NCBI GenBank assembly: GCA_030737875.1
Contig: CM060912.1
Location: forward strand, 455,022,310-455,086,309
DNA from: Allium sativum
Lineage: Eukaryota > Streptophyta > Magnoliopsida > Asparagales > Amaryllidaceae
DNA: 64,000 bases
Direction of reading: 5' to 3'
Shown: in pieces, positions 1-11,600 of the stretch
Layout of the letters: each line of letters opens with the position of its first letter
How positions within the stretch are numbered: position 1 is the first letter of the stretch
Program-made: the position numbers and the translations under genes
Notes under the pieces: model-generated
What the model saw: only the letters and a program-made list of their open reading frames with translations
What the model was told of the DNA's origin: nothing
Databases searched by the model: none

Positions 1-3000
1 ATATTATTCATATTGTCCAAGAGATCCAAGATGCAACTTTTCTTCTTATTCTCAAAGCTTTGGTCGTCTTCAGTTTGTCTTTTAGTCTTCGAATGAGATG
101 TAATTCAAAATTTTCATAATTTCCTAAATCAAAATTTCCAATTCTAATGAATTAATGCTCTAGTCTATATTGATAACTAAAATATTTCTCATGCTCCAAT
201 TTGCTTGAATTTAAATCCTAGTGAGGTCTTTCATTATAATTTCCATAAATTTTACCAAACAATCATATTGCCATATTTAAAATTACAAGGAATGGAAATT
301 GTCTTGTTTTGAATAGATAGTATAATCTACATGAAAATACATAAAATTACATATCACATTCTTTTTATTTTGAGTATATTCTTAATTTATAATTTCAAAT
401 ATGTTCTCTTTTGTGAAAAATGACATAAGGGCTAATTTATAAAAATTAAAAATATACATATAAGAAAACTAAGCATAGTCATATTTTACATTAGAATGGC
501 TAATCCAATATTTTAGCCTATTTCATGATTTAAGTCCTTATTCCTGAGGATGGTATTTTCTAAGGTTATTTTCAAAAATCACAAGACCACCCACTTCCTT
601 ATTGTAGGCTACAAATATAATTCCGTTATTAACTTCCAAATCCCATATACAGTAGATCACAAAGCTAAGTATCCCTATGAAATCATCTCTTATGCATTTA
701 TCTCAAAATTTAATAAGGGTTTCAAATCCCAACATCATAGACATAAATTGGGATCCATTACTTATACCACTTTATACCCTTATCCAATTTATATGGGGGA
801 CCATTATTGATCACAACCTAAAAATATTCTTTTGGAAGTTCTATCCTATACTTACGTGGTTTAAATGGTGCTGAGGTCATAATACTTTTATCCAATTTCC
901 TAAAATGCTAATCCATTTCTTTAAATTTCCCAGCTTTTCCTTTCTTATAATTGCGGTCCACCTATTCTCAAAACTGGACCATTCCATAGATATCTACTTA
1001 TCTCCATCAAGCTCCTTTAAACTTGAAAATATACTCATTCTCTCCGAATCAATTTGTTTTTCCGAATCAGCCCCAAGATCTTCTTTTAATCTTATTAATT
1101 ACAAATTTGTTTCCTACTAAATTAGCAATTAATATCCATGATTCTCTCTCTGAAATCGCGAATTATGGTAAGTTACATTACATTAATTTATATATATATA
1201 TACTAAGTGCTAAATACGGTTATAAACGTACTAATCTCTAAACCAACTATCTAGGCAATCTAATTCACTACCAACCCTTGAGTCTGAAAATACTACACCT
1301 CACCACCTTTAAAATAGAAATTTTAAGAACTGACGCTAAAATTTCCGGACTAGTTTGTGCAATTTTTCCTTACTAGTCCTAGAATCTAATTCTAGCTTAC
1401 AAAATCAGCTATTATTATTATTTTCAAATTTGCAAAAATGCGGAAACAAGTGTTTAATATCTTATTAAAACCTGAGATGCTAACTTTATGTGAAGACTTT
1501 AATACTTACTCTTAATGTTAATACATGTTATGTTTTTAACAAAACGTCCTTTTAGAAATTATTCTGAAGTGTTACAATAGGGATTCAGACGCTACCTTTT
1601 TTCAATGTTAACTAAATGTTCAAAAATGTAAAATAAATTTTCTTTTGAAACACTTAACTTTATTAACTATTTGAATGTCAAGAATTCACTCTTTTAAAAT
1701 GGTCAATAAAACCTTATAATAGATAATACGCAATTGTTCATTCTATTCTAGAAAATAGAATCCCAATTAATACCCAAGATTGAATTATGCGAAAATTAAG
1801 TTTCCAAAAGTTTCTAATGATATTTATTACTAAATTTTTTGAAATACTTTATTACTTCACACAGTAATAATTTTGAGGCATTACTCAAGGTTTGTGTATC
1901 TTTTAACAACAAAGCTTAATAACTTCTTCCTTTCTTTACAAAACATATTTAATAAATGCCCTATTGTAAAAGTTATAACATTTATCCAACGTTCATAAAT
2001 TATTGAATGAAGAACAAAATAATTCCCCTTATTTTAACACTTTCCTTTTTATTTGTATTCCGAGTGTCGGTCCTTAATGTCTATCAAAACAACAAATATT
2101 TTGGAGTGAATGCTCGTTTTTATTTGAAAACAAGAAATTAATAATCCAACATTAAATCTAGTACTAATTAATCTTTTAAACACATTCATTTCCATATTCT
2201 CAATTTATGTTGTTATTGCTAAAATACGTTTAAAAACATAAACCCAAAACTGCACTTACGTTAGTAGTACAGTTTAAAAATCTTTATTGTCATGCACATA
2301 TGCTCTTGTAAAATTTCTTAATAATGTGCATTTGAATTTAGGAATCTTTAGTCATTCATTATTGTTTGTTTGCACAATGAGGGTGCTTTTTATAAAAAAA
2401 TAATAATTTAACAAATTATAAATTGCTAAATTAATTTACTGAGGTAGTCGTTTCCCATCTATTCTACTCCCAGCACGATCACTTCCTTTAATACCCTTTA
2501 TTATAAGAGAAATTTACCATTTCAATCTTTATCCAAATTTTAGTAAATAAATTTACTATCAAGTCTCTCTCAAATGGGAATATTTATGGCATTTACCTCG
2601 TTAAACTTTTATATATCTTCTTTTGTTTCTTCTTTTTATTTCTAATGGAATGTCAAATTTGTTTCCACAACTTATATTGGATTTTTTAGAAAATAATATT
2701 TTCAAATTCATTTTAGTAATAAAAGCGTGTTATATCAAGGCAACAATTATAAAATTGCCACTATAATTGTTTACTACTTGACACTTACATTTCTATCCTT
2801 TTGAGGTTCATAACCGGAAACGTTTACAAATATCCTTTAATTAAAGAATTCTTCTTCTACTTCCCTTAAAGGTTAAATTTATGGTTTGTCTAATACAAGA
2901 AATAGAAAACTTTTTTTCAGATTCCACAGAACATTTATTTTCTCCAAAAAAATATTTCAAATTTTCTTTCCTAAATGGAATTATTATGCAACTTGATTCT

Positions 3001-3739
3001 ATAAATGAAATATTAACGTTTCTTTTTTTCAAAATAATATAATAGTATGTCAAGAATCACTTTTATAGGTTCGTAATATTTTTGATCTTTTTGCCTAATC
3101 CTTTTGGCACACTACTTTATAGAAGTCTATTTCTTTTATCAAATCCTTTCTTCCGTGTTTCTATATTCTCACTTATTGACATTCCTAATTGTTGTCATTA
3201 TAAACATCCTTTATGCCATTTTATCCACTAAGCAACGCTCATTCTTATGGGCATTGAATTCAAAATCAAATAATCATTTTAACTAAATGGCCTTTTTTAC
3301 ATTCTTAATATTTTCTGATTCCTAAATCCTTTTTTCTTGTTGACCATTTAGTGCTCTTTCGAATTTCCAAATTACATTAATTACTCATGCGGAAGTTTTA
3401 TCCCATTTAATATAAGGGATTCTTCCGCTTTTTACAGAAACCCATCACCTTTATGTTATGGACGTTAATTTGTCTTGTGTCAAATTCTTACTGCTTATTT
3501 CTCCCTTATCTCTTCCATGAATGATAATTAAATCACCAATTTATTCCTATTAACTACCAACTAAATTAGGGAGTTTTCACTTTCCAACTTTTTGGTTCTT
3601 ACATCTCGTAGGTTTTTATAGGCTTCCAAATTGATAAGTGGACTACTGAATCACTATATGGCTCCTAGGGATTTTTTAGAAATTAAGGTTAATCCTTTCC
3701 TAGAATGCCCTATAGGTAATATTTTCTAAAGATATGCGT

Positions 3740-3743
<4 letters not shown>
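1..3743. other. AT-rich intergenic DNA, no gene supported
   Basis: I see no convincing gene here. The open frames are short (under 90 residues), low in complexity and unlike any family I recognise. No tRNA, LTR terminus or long tandem repeat stands out. The stretch may hold old, decayed transposon sequence, but I cannot assign it. Confidence 0.6.

Positions 3744-3796
<53 letters not shown>
3744..3796. repeat. (TA)n microsatellite
   Basis: An almost pure TA dinucleotide run of about 53 bp. It is self-complementary and likely to vary in length between individuals. Confidence 0.95.
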
Positions 3797-3798
<2 letters not shown>

Positions 3799-4139
3799 AA
3801 AATTGATAACTATTGTAGCAAATACCAATCATATACTTTGTTTATATGCCTCATCAAAACCTTATGCCCCCTAACCTAAATGAGTACCACATAAGGAAAA
3901 ATAGCACATATGAACTCGATATATTAACCTTACATCAGCTAAACCACTATAACCAACAACAACAAAACCGCAAAACCACTATAATCAAGAACAACAAACT
4001 AGAACATAAAACAAAAATACAAACGTTTAGCCTGTATCTAAATGCTCAATATCCCATTTCCTTAAAAAGTCTTCATTAGCATTTGATCTCTTCATCTTTG
4101 TGCCATTCTTATTCTCCAAGCATTGAATTTCTCTTTCTA
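3797..4139. other. Unassigned AT-rich spacer
   Basis: Nothing recognisable. An AAC/CAA-rich patch lies at 3950-4000. The right edge abuts the LINE relic and may belong to its 3' end. Confidence 0.5.
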
Positions 4140-4412
4140 TCATCTGTAATCTAGTCTCTTTTGCAATCTTTCTATTATTAAAAAATCTCGCATTTCTTTC
4201 TTGCTAGTTTTGGTAAATACAACTGCGTAAATTGCACATGCTATATCAAAAAGCTGATTTTTACTCTTGAACTTGTTCGATATCTTCTTTGCATCCTCCT
4301 CCAAATGACCCAGATCCATAACATCAAAACCAAGTTTGTACATCAGTGATGTCCATATAAACCAAGAATACTCACATTGAAAAAATAGATGACTTACAGT
4401 TTCTTCACCACT
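4140..4412 (-). pseudogene. LINE ORF2 C-terminal relic (RT zinc-binding region)
   Basis: The minus-strand translation contains ETVSHLFFQC followed by an S..IW motif. This resembles the zf-RVT (reverse transcriptase zinc-binding) segment near the C-terminus of plant LINE ORF2 proteins, where HLFF.C and a following W are typical. About 90 residues are readable before the frame runs into a (TA)n tract at its 5' side. The rest of ORF2 (endonuclease and RT) is absent. It is most likely a 5'-truncated LINE insertion, as is usual for target-primed retrotransposition. The family match is from motif memory only. Confidence 0.6.
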
Positions 4413-4440
4413 ATAATATATATATGTAAACACACACGCG

Positions 4441-4442
<2 letters not shown>

Positions 4443-4480
<38 letters not shown>
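4443..4480. repeat. (TA)n microsatellite
   Basis: A pure TA run of about 38 bp that truncates the open end of the LINE relic. Confidence 0.95.
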
Positions 4481-4481
<1 letters not shown>

Positions 4482-4560
4482 CAAAACTTCTGAAAATCCT
4501 TTTCAAAATAACAAGTATGCCTCTCAAACGTATATATTTCACCATAATCAGGTAACATAT

Positions 4561-5230
4561 GCTTTGATACCAACTGTAACAAGCCATCCGAAAGGGGCCA
4601 AAATTTCAACTCAAAAAGGCCAATCGAAACTTAGAACTGTCCTAAATGGATCGTTGGTTCGTATAAGGAAACGTTATAATAGATATGATAGAGCATACTA
4701 AAAGTAAATCAAAATCTTAAAATATAATAACTTAAAATAGATGTACCTTTAGTTAAAACCGTCATAAATGTCGATTACAAGAGTCTCATGCAAAAATCGG
4801 TACATCAACATTAATTATCCCAATATAATAATACTACTATAAATAATGCCTAATATCTATGAATCCTCCATCGTCACTAGGATCCATCTCCATGGTATCA
4901 CTGATCCAAGCATTCCCACATACGGTCTTATTTATATGTTAAGAGGAGTGAGGTCAGAACATAAAGTTTTGGTGAATGAAAATCATATAGGTTTTCAGCA
5001 GCAACTATCTCCTATATTTGGCAGTTTAAATTCTTCACGACACATCTGCGCAAACAAGCATACACACAAACAAACAAATGAGGCGGACGTCCTTGAAGTC
5101 ACTTGATACCCAAAGCTAATTTAAGGGTAGGCACCTCTTATGGTCACTTAATACCATATATATTTAGGACGAACATTCCTCTAGTCACTTAGTACCCAAT
5201 GGAGGACCCTAAGACACTTACAACCCCATT
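4561..5230 (-). mobile_element. Relic minus-strand Gypsy-type LTR end with primer-binding site
   Basis: At 4561-4572 the bases gctttgatacca are the reverse complement of the tRNA-Met primer-binding site TGGTATCAGAGC with one mismatch. Two bases later, at 4575, TGTAACAAGCC opens what looks like an LTR terminus. This is the same arrangement as the well-preserved minus-strand elements at 45319-45345 and 60681-60705. A phrase close to GTCACTTGATACCC recurs three times (about 5098, 5143 and 5186), suggesting internal LTR repeats. The right boundary and coding region were not found; the 5230 end is a guess. Confidence 0.5.
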
Positions 5231-6262
5231 CTAGCATTAATTCGTTATAAATGATAATTCTCTTGTAGGGAGAGAAATAGTAACGGTTACTTGATGCTAG
5301 TCTTTGGGTTAGGAGCACGACATGGTTACTCATAGTTTGATTGGTTAAAAAAACATATATTTTGTAAATGCAGCTGACATGGTTACTCATAGTTCAACAT
5401 ATATATTGTGTTATAAAATAAATATATGAGCAACATGGTTAATAAATGTAAACCTTGTCCGGTAAGCCTACAAGATCAATTTGCAAGTATGTGAAGACAC
5501 TTAGAGTCATAATACGTTCAAAATCTATTTTGATTTGGAAATTTTGTGTTGCAAAATCGAACAAAACCACATCTAGTTTAAGAAGTTTAGCGGTCCATCG
5601 TATTCTTTTAATTATTGTATTAAAAAAGAAAATTTTCAAACACTAAGCTTTGCAGTAAGGATCTGTTCTACTTAATTCATAGATCTTGAAATGCTACACT
5701 TTGTAAGTCAACCAAATATAAGTTAGCGATGATTAAATAAACTAAACATATGTTATTGACGATTTAATTAGTCTAATTCTTTTGTAGAATACAGGTTCCA
5801 TGCGTGAAGCATGGATCTGTGCTTAGCGCATGGCAAAACGTCCGAGTGTTTCACCTGGGAGTAAATTTACAATAAACACTCCAACACCGAAGGCTGGTGT
5901 GTGACATTACAGCTTATGAAGTCGAGGGTGTTTCTCCTGGGAGTCGGTGATGGATCCCTTGCTCGAGCAGTTACCAAATTAGATCCTACAAAGCTGTAAT
6001 ATTTCTTGCTAGAGAAGTTGCTGTAGTCTGAATGCAAATCAAATCATCTGACCAAAAATTCTCTAACCCCCTATCTCCAATCAATCAATGCCCCTGAATT
6101 CCACATTTTTGCAGTTAAGTCATTTTTCTATCTCTGGCTTAATTGCAAAAAAATCGAAAAACAAAAGTGCTAAAAGAACAGAGGATTTTGGGTACGGAGG
6201 ATTTGCTTTCGTCTGAATGAACGAGGTAATAAATCAAAAATAAATAAAACAATAACCAACAA
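5231..6262. other. Intergenic DNA upstream of the LysM gene
   Basis: No gene recognised. A short duplicated phrase (GTGTTTCACCTGGGAGT near 5848 and GTGTTTCTCCTGGGAGT near 5930) suggests old repeat material. The open frames here have no recognisable motifs. Confidence 0.5.
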
Positions 6263-6326
6263 GTCTAGTAGTTCAATGGAAAAACATCAGATTTTTTGAA
6301 GTTGCAAATTCAAACCTTGCCTAGAC
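6263..6326 (+). repeat. Degenerate tRNA-like sequence, possible SINE head
   Basis: A 64-base segment starts GTCTAG and ends CTAGAC, perfectly complementary like an acceptor stem. Between them TAGTTCAATGG resembles a pol III A box, and AAATTCAAACC is a decayed B box (consensus GGTTCGANNCC). The length is short for a tRNA and I see no good anticodon stem. It could be a tRNA pseudogene, a SINE head or chance. Confidence 0.3.
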
Positions 6327-6697
6327 TGTTTTTGTCATTAACTTCCCCTTCGGTTTATCTCTTAATCCTTGTTTCAAGGGAAAAAAATGACCACATCAAA
6401 ATTAGTTGCCAGTGATGTTTAATAACCGATGAGAGTCATAATTTTACAGCATCATGGAAATAAGCATATTGTATTATATTGCAGCCACCCTCTTATAGCC
6501 GACCTTGGTTTAACCATTCAAAGTGAAAATTTCTGATCTTTCATGAATATACGTTTCCACAAATGAATACCATATAAGACATGCTTATGATTAATTATCC
6601 CATCTGACTCCGAGGCTCATCCAGATTACAGCGTATTTACCAAAGATTTATATGACTCTGCTTGTTGCGATATTGGCATTTATCTCCTGTGGCTAAC

Positions 6698-6707
6698 TAT
6701 ATATATA
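6698..6707 (+). promoter_or_regulatory. Putative TATA box of the LysM gene
   Basis: TATATATATA sits about 85-95 bp upstream of the chosen ATG at 6793. This would give a transcription start near 6730 and a 5' leader of about 60 bases. Inference from spacing only. Confidence 0.45.
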
Positions 6708-6792
6708 CATCATTGATAGATTATCTTACCAGAAAATATACATACACTCAAATACCAAGCAGTAAATAAACGCTAGCAAGCTGGTATATAAA

Positions 6793-7210
6793 ATGACAAA
6801 AGGCGCTTCTTCCATGTTCTTCAACATAGCCATAATTGTGCTCTCTTTGGTTCTCTTCATCTCCACAGCAGAAGGAAGGCTTTTTGCATGTGAGTTTAAT
6901 TAATTAAAACTAAAGTACTTACAACTAAAGTACTTGTTATGATACTATATATATGTACTATAATGTAAATACTTTCGTCTGAATTCATGACGACGATCAG
7001 TGAATATATATGAAAATGCATGCAGCAACCCCGGAGACAGTGATCAGCTGTGAAGCCGTGCAAGGAGTTAAAGCCGGGGACACCTGCTTCTCCATTCAGC
7101 AACAGTTTGACCTTACTCCCGAAGCTTTCCTTGCTATAAATCCTAACATTGGTTGCACTAAAATGTTCGTAGGACAGTGGATCTGTGTTCAAGGAAGCTC
7201 ATCATCTTGA
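6793..7210 (+). CDS. Small secreted single-LysM protein, two exons
   Basis: Exons are 6793-6889 and 7026-7210; the 136-bp intron starts GTGAGT and ends GCAG. The joined frame encodes 93 residues. Residues 1-28 are a signal peptide: a hydrophobic core (IAIIVLSLVLFIS) then TAEG. Residues about 47-87 form one LysM domain with GDTCFSI, the INPNI.C core and a closing VGQWICV. Four cysteines (41, 53, 76, 86) could make two disulfides. There is no kinase, transmembrane helix or GPI signal, so it should be apoplastic. LysM domains bind N-acetylglucosamine polymers such as chitin and peptidoglycan. The length and layout match the plant family of small extracellular LysM proteins, whose individual roles are mostly unknown. 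The start was chosen because it is in frame with the signal peptide and about 60 bases below the predicted transcription start. It is an isolated gene with no disabling change. Confidence 0.85.
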
Positions 7211-7500
7211 TTTAATTTGTTCTACTGTTGATGAATCATTAATGCGTGCATGTGATCAGTAATTTACAGTTTGGTAATTTTTGGAATAAGTGGGAGATAT
7301 ATGTATCAATGGATCTTCTAATCTCCTTGTGTGCAGTGTATGTATGCTTTTTAAGCAGTGTGTATGTGAACTTATTTTTAAAGGTGATAATTAAGAACAT
7401 AACCAACAATCCATTCTGTTCAGTTATTCTTTCTCATGTTCTGCAACTGGTCCAACGAGCCGAGCACCCAGAAAGGGGAAACCAGCCACGGAGCTAGGAA
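7211..7500. other. 3' flank of the LysM gene
   Basis: Presumably holds the 3' UTR and polyadenylation site. GGAATAAG near 7282 is a weak near-match to AATAAA. No other feature seen. Confidence 0.4.
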
Positions 7501-7713
7501 TTATAACGGCAATCAGATTGCCGTTATAATCAAAATCCCTTTCGTCCTTGGCACATGCGTGTGCATGTCTCCTATTTTCACAGGCAAAAAGCATACGTGT
7601 GGACCAATAAGCAGCATGTGTTGCGATATTATAACATTGTGGCTGCATCTTTTAATACTTAAATATGTTGCCTCAACATTTTATTTTATAACGGCAAAGA
7701 GTTTGCCGTTATA
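7501..7713. repeat. Pair of near-identical palindromes, possible MITE or CACTA subterminal remnant
   Basis: At 7501-7529 the arms TTATAACGGCAA and TTGCCGTTATAA are perfect complements around a 5-base loop. At 7687-7713 the arms TATAACGGCAAA and TTTGCCGTTATA are perfect complements around a 3-base loop. The two hairpins share 11 bases per arm and lie about 186 bp apart. I see no clear target duplication, so the element boundaries are unknown. Confidence 0.6.
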
Positions 7714-8622
7714 CCCACCAACCCCTGTTCAGTGAACCAGCCACGAACGAGCTCTGAACCAGCCACGGGCTAGTCACAGGTGACTGAACAAGCCACGCCT
7801 GGTTGCTCCGTGGCTTGTTTAGTAACTGAACAAGCCATGGTTGGTTGTGCTCTAAGATGGACTATGATTATGCACCAATTGTATTTTTTTTATAATATTT
7901 TTTGAGTTGTTCCTTCCCTCTCGTTAGTTTTTCCTTAATCCTGGTTTGTATGCTGAACAGTTAGAGAACCACTTCCAGAAAGGTCTTTGCTAGGAAGCTG
8001 AAGCCAAAACTAAAACGACATTATATTCTTTTATTTGAAAATTTTGACAGAATGAAATTCTAACCTTCTTAATTACCTCTTTCTTTCAACATGCACAATT
8101 TACAAAGGCAACTTATTCTTAGTTGATTATACTAAAAGCCATATACCAATACTACAAACATGCATCATATCAAACAGAGAGATTTGCAGTTTTGCACCAT
8201 TGTTGGAATTTGATCGTTGTCTCTGACATCTATCATCCATCACCTTAATGTTTTGATAAGATGACTTGTACTTTTGGATTGAATGTTGATAGCAAAAAAA
8301 ATTCTATATAATTTCTAGTTTTAGCCATAAAAAAAGAAAAAAAACAAACAAACACAGTTGAGTAAAATTATAACTGGTCTAGGGGGAAGCCCACAAGCTG
8401 AGGCGCAAAAAATCATATCTGAACCGAAAGCAATTCTCCGGACTGCCATGTCACAAGGATGATTGATTGAAAGTGAGTTTTTAAATAAACAATTAGTTAT
8501 GACAATTTGGTTGAGAATTTTGCTATAGAAAATGCAAAAAAAAAGAAAAAAAAAAGAAACATTTTTCTTTCAATTACATGAAGAAATTTGACGTTTATTT
8601 TATTGAAGTATGCGATACTATA
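7714..8622. other. Intergenic DNA with clustered CCACGG/CCGTGG phrases
   Basis: Between about 7733 and 7850 the phrases AACCAGCCACG, AACAAGCCACG and the inverted CCGTGGCTTGTT recur. The phrase AACCAGCCACGG also occurs at about 7481. These may be ends of the element that carries the palindromes. From 7860 to 8622 I see only A/T-rich spacer with A runs near 8325 and 8536. Confidence 0.45.
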
Positions 8623-11600
8623 TGTTGGATTGAAGAGGACGAAGATAACTTCGAGTCGAATGTGACCGTTCGCCAATCGGACTCGTACACAAAAGTTAGA
8701 GCCAAAATGATGTTTGGTGGAAGTAGGCTTTAGCGACAAACGTTTGTCGTAGGGTACGAATGACGTCTGAGACTATAGGGGGATTTTCCCGACAGTTCAG
8801 ATAGACGTCTGTCATTCCCACGACAGGCGTCTGAACACTACAACAAAAACACCCTTTCGCAACTGTCAAAAAGAGTTGTAATAGCTCTTTTACAACACGC
8901 ACTCAGCAGTCCTTATATCCAGAGTTGTAATAGCATCAGACTGTTATACAACTCTTTTTGATAGTTGTAGAAATACTTTTTACAACTGCTTTTGGTAGTT
9001 ATAAAAATATTTTTTCATAACTACTTTGCCTGTTGTGCTAAATTCTACTACAACTGTTTTTGCCTATTGTCAAATGAATACAATACTATATATAAAAAAA
9101 AAAAACTGAACACATTTTGCAAAATGGATAAGCATAAACAATACCATAAAATTAACAATACGCTATAAGCAAATTATACAACAAACCATTGCAATCTGTG
9201 AAGTGCTTCATCCAACGAAAACAAAACCACAAATATTCAATTTGAACAACATTCTTTACTACAAGTCAAAGACAAACTGCAAATCAGTTTCAGTCTACAC
9301 CATTATTCGTAGCATTGCTTCCTTTCTAATCTTCATTACAAAGCACTATCCTCTACATTTCACCTCTCTGCCTCATTTAGAAAGATGAAAAAATTACAAC
9401 TAAAACATAATTCCTCTTTGTGTATTCACAAGCACCAACTCAATTCCAACAGCCTCACTTCAACAGCATCTCCCATCCACGCTTCACAACCAATTTGCAA
9501 TTCTCAACACCGAACCCCAACCCCACCTCTTTCAAACAACATTGCACCAATTCCTGTAATACTTAGCCACGGTCAAGCTTCATCACCCTTCCTTTACTAA
9601 ACAACCCCCTAACCAAAATCACATAACCGAAACTACACCTCCAGACTCATTTAATTGTGAATCCGTAGCACATTTAAACCGTGTTCACGAAAAATCGGAT
9701 CAACTGGGAAGCTCAAAAGTGAGTTGATGGTTTCAAGATACCTATATCATGCGCATAAACCTGTAGCAAGGTTGTATACAGTAGATGTTGTATATGGGTG
9801 TTGTTTGAATAAAACACACACAACATCTCATTCTTTCCTCTTCATCTCATGCAAACCCCTCTCCGTTTCCTCTTCATCAGCTGGTTCATAAAAAATAAAA
9901 TTAAAAGGAAAAAATATGCCACAAAATGCTTGAACCTATAGCAAGGCTGCAAACCCAATATCATGCGCATGTGCTTCATTTTCTCAACCACCTGTAGCTT
10001 TTCCTGCTACCCCATTGTTTATCATGTGACCCATCTTTCTTCAACTGCACCTAACTCCACGCCTTCCACTCACGAAGCATTAAAATGAACCTCGCATGCA
10101 AGCAAATTAAAGAATACTGTTATTGCAATGTCCTAATCCAAACGCACTAATCTTAGCAGTTTTACTGACATCATTTTGAACAGAGAATGGGGTTAAGAGA
10201 ATATACCACATCAGCAAGACCGGGTTTAAACTGCTTGAGTCTTCATTTCACTTGTCTGCTCTATCCTCTTCAACCACGATGCTCTGACACTCTGCGCCCC
10301 TCCTTGCTCCTCTGGCCATTAGCCTCTTCCTACACCTCACACCAAAGAGACAAAATCTGAAGCCCTACCCTCCCTGTGAATCGGCTTCTACCCGTACTCT
10401 GTCCATCGAAATACTAAACCTCCTCGTCCACTCACGAAAAAACTGTAGATCGACAACGACGATTGGCTTTTTTTACGTTGCAAAATTTTGATGATTGGTT
10501 TCAAGGTATAATTTACTGTTAAGGAATAAGAAGGCGATGTGTTTTTGTTTGGATCTGGGAAAATGGGAATTGGAACGAGTGGATGTAGAGGGGATCTGGG
10601 GAAATGGGGAAATGTTATTATTTAATAGAGTTAGCTGGGGAAATGGTATGAGTGGTTGATAAGGCCAATAAAAAATGTCGGTTTATGGAGGGAATTACGA
10701 AGACTAGGAGCCAAATTTTCCAAAAAGAAGCGGCAAATTTTTTGTTCGGAGGGAATTTTGAATTGGAGCGCAATTTTCAATTTATGGGGAAAACATAAGC
10801 TAAAAGAAAATTTTCTGCCACTTAAACTAAAAGAAGACTGTACATACAAAATAGAAAATGTTACTAAAGAAAACAAAAAACGAATATAGACGTAATAATT
10901 TACAACATATTTTTTTGCATTTTTTTTTTAAAATTTTGAAGTTTTTAACATTTGTGAGTTTTCTTAAGTTTAAATGTTTTTTTTAGCTTAGATTTATCTA
11001 AAGTTTAATTTTTTTGGTTTTATGAAAGTTTCAAAATTTTGTTTATAATTTTTACAAATATTTCCAAATTTATTTTAATGAATTTTATGAATATTTAGAA
11101 ACTAATTAATATGTAGTAGTTATTGATTTTTAAATATTAATAATAAATAGTAATTATTGATTTGTAAGTTACTATTAAACATTGATTATTAATTATTATA
11201 AAAATCTTTTACAACTAATAAAAAAATTGTAATAGACATCTATTACAACTGACAAAAAAAGAGTTGTTAAAAACTATTGCCTTTTACAACTGGCAAAAGT
11301 AGTTGTAATAAAAACTATTACAACTGGTAAAAAAGAGAAGTTGTCAAAAATAAGTTTCTATTACAACAGACGGAAATGAATAGTTGCAATAGACATTTAT
11401 TACAACTAACAAAGTAAAAGAGTTGTTGAAAACTGGTTTATTACAACTTTCTGCATAAAGCAGTTGTCAAAAACCGCTATTACAACTGCCATTTTGTGAC
11501 AGTTGTAAAAATACAGTTGTAGTATAGTAGTTTTCTTGTAGTGGAGAGAGGGGCAGGCGTCTGTCATGTTGGGGACAGACGTCTAAGTTGAGTGCTGAAG

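Noticed and set aside
7436..7735. Frames of 83-99 residues overlapping the palindromes
   Set aside because: No motif, both strands open, and they span inverted repeats; probably chance.
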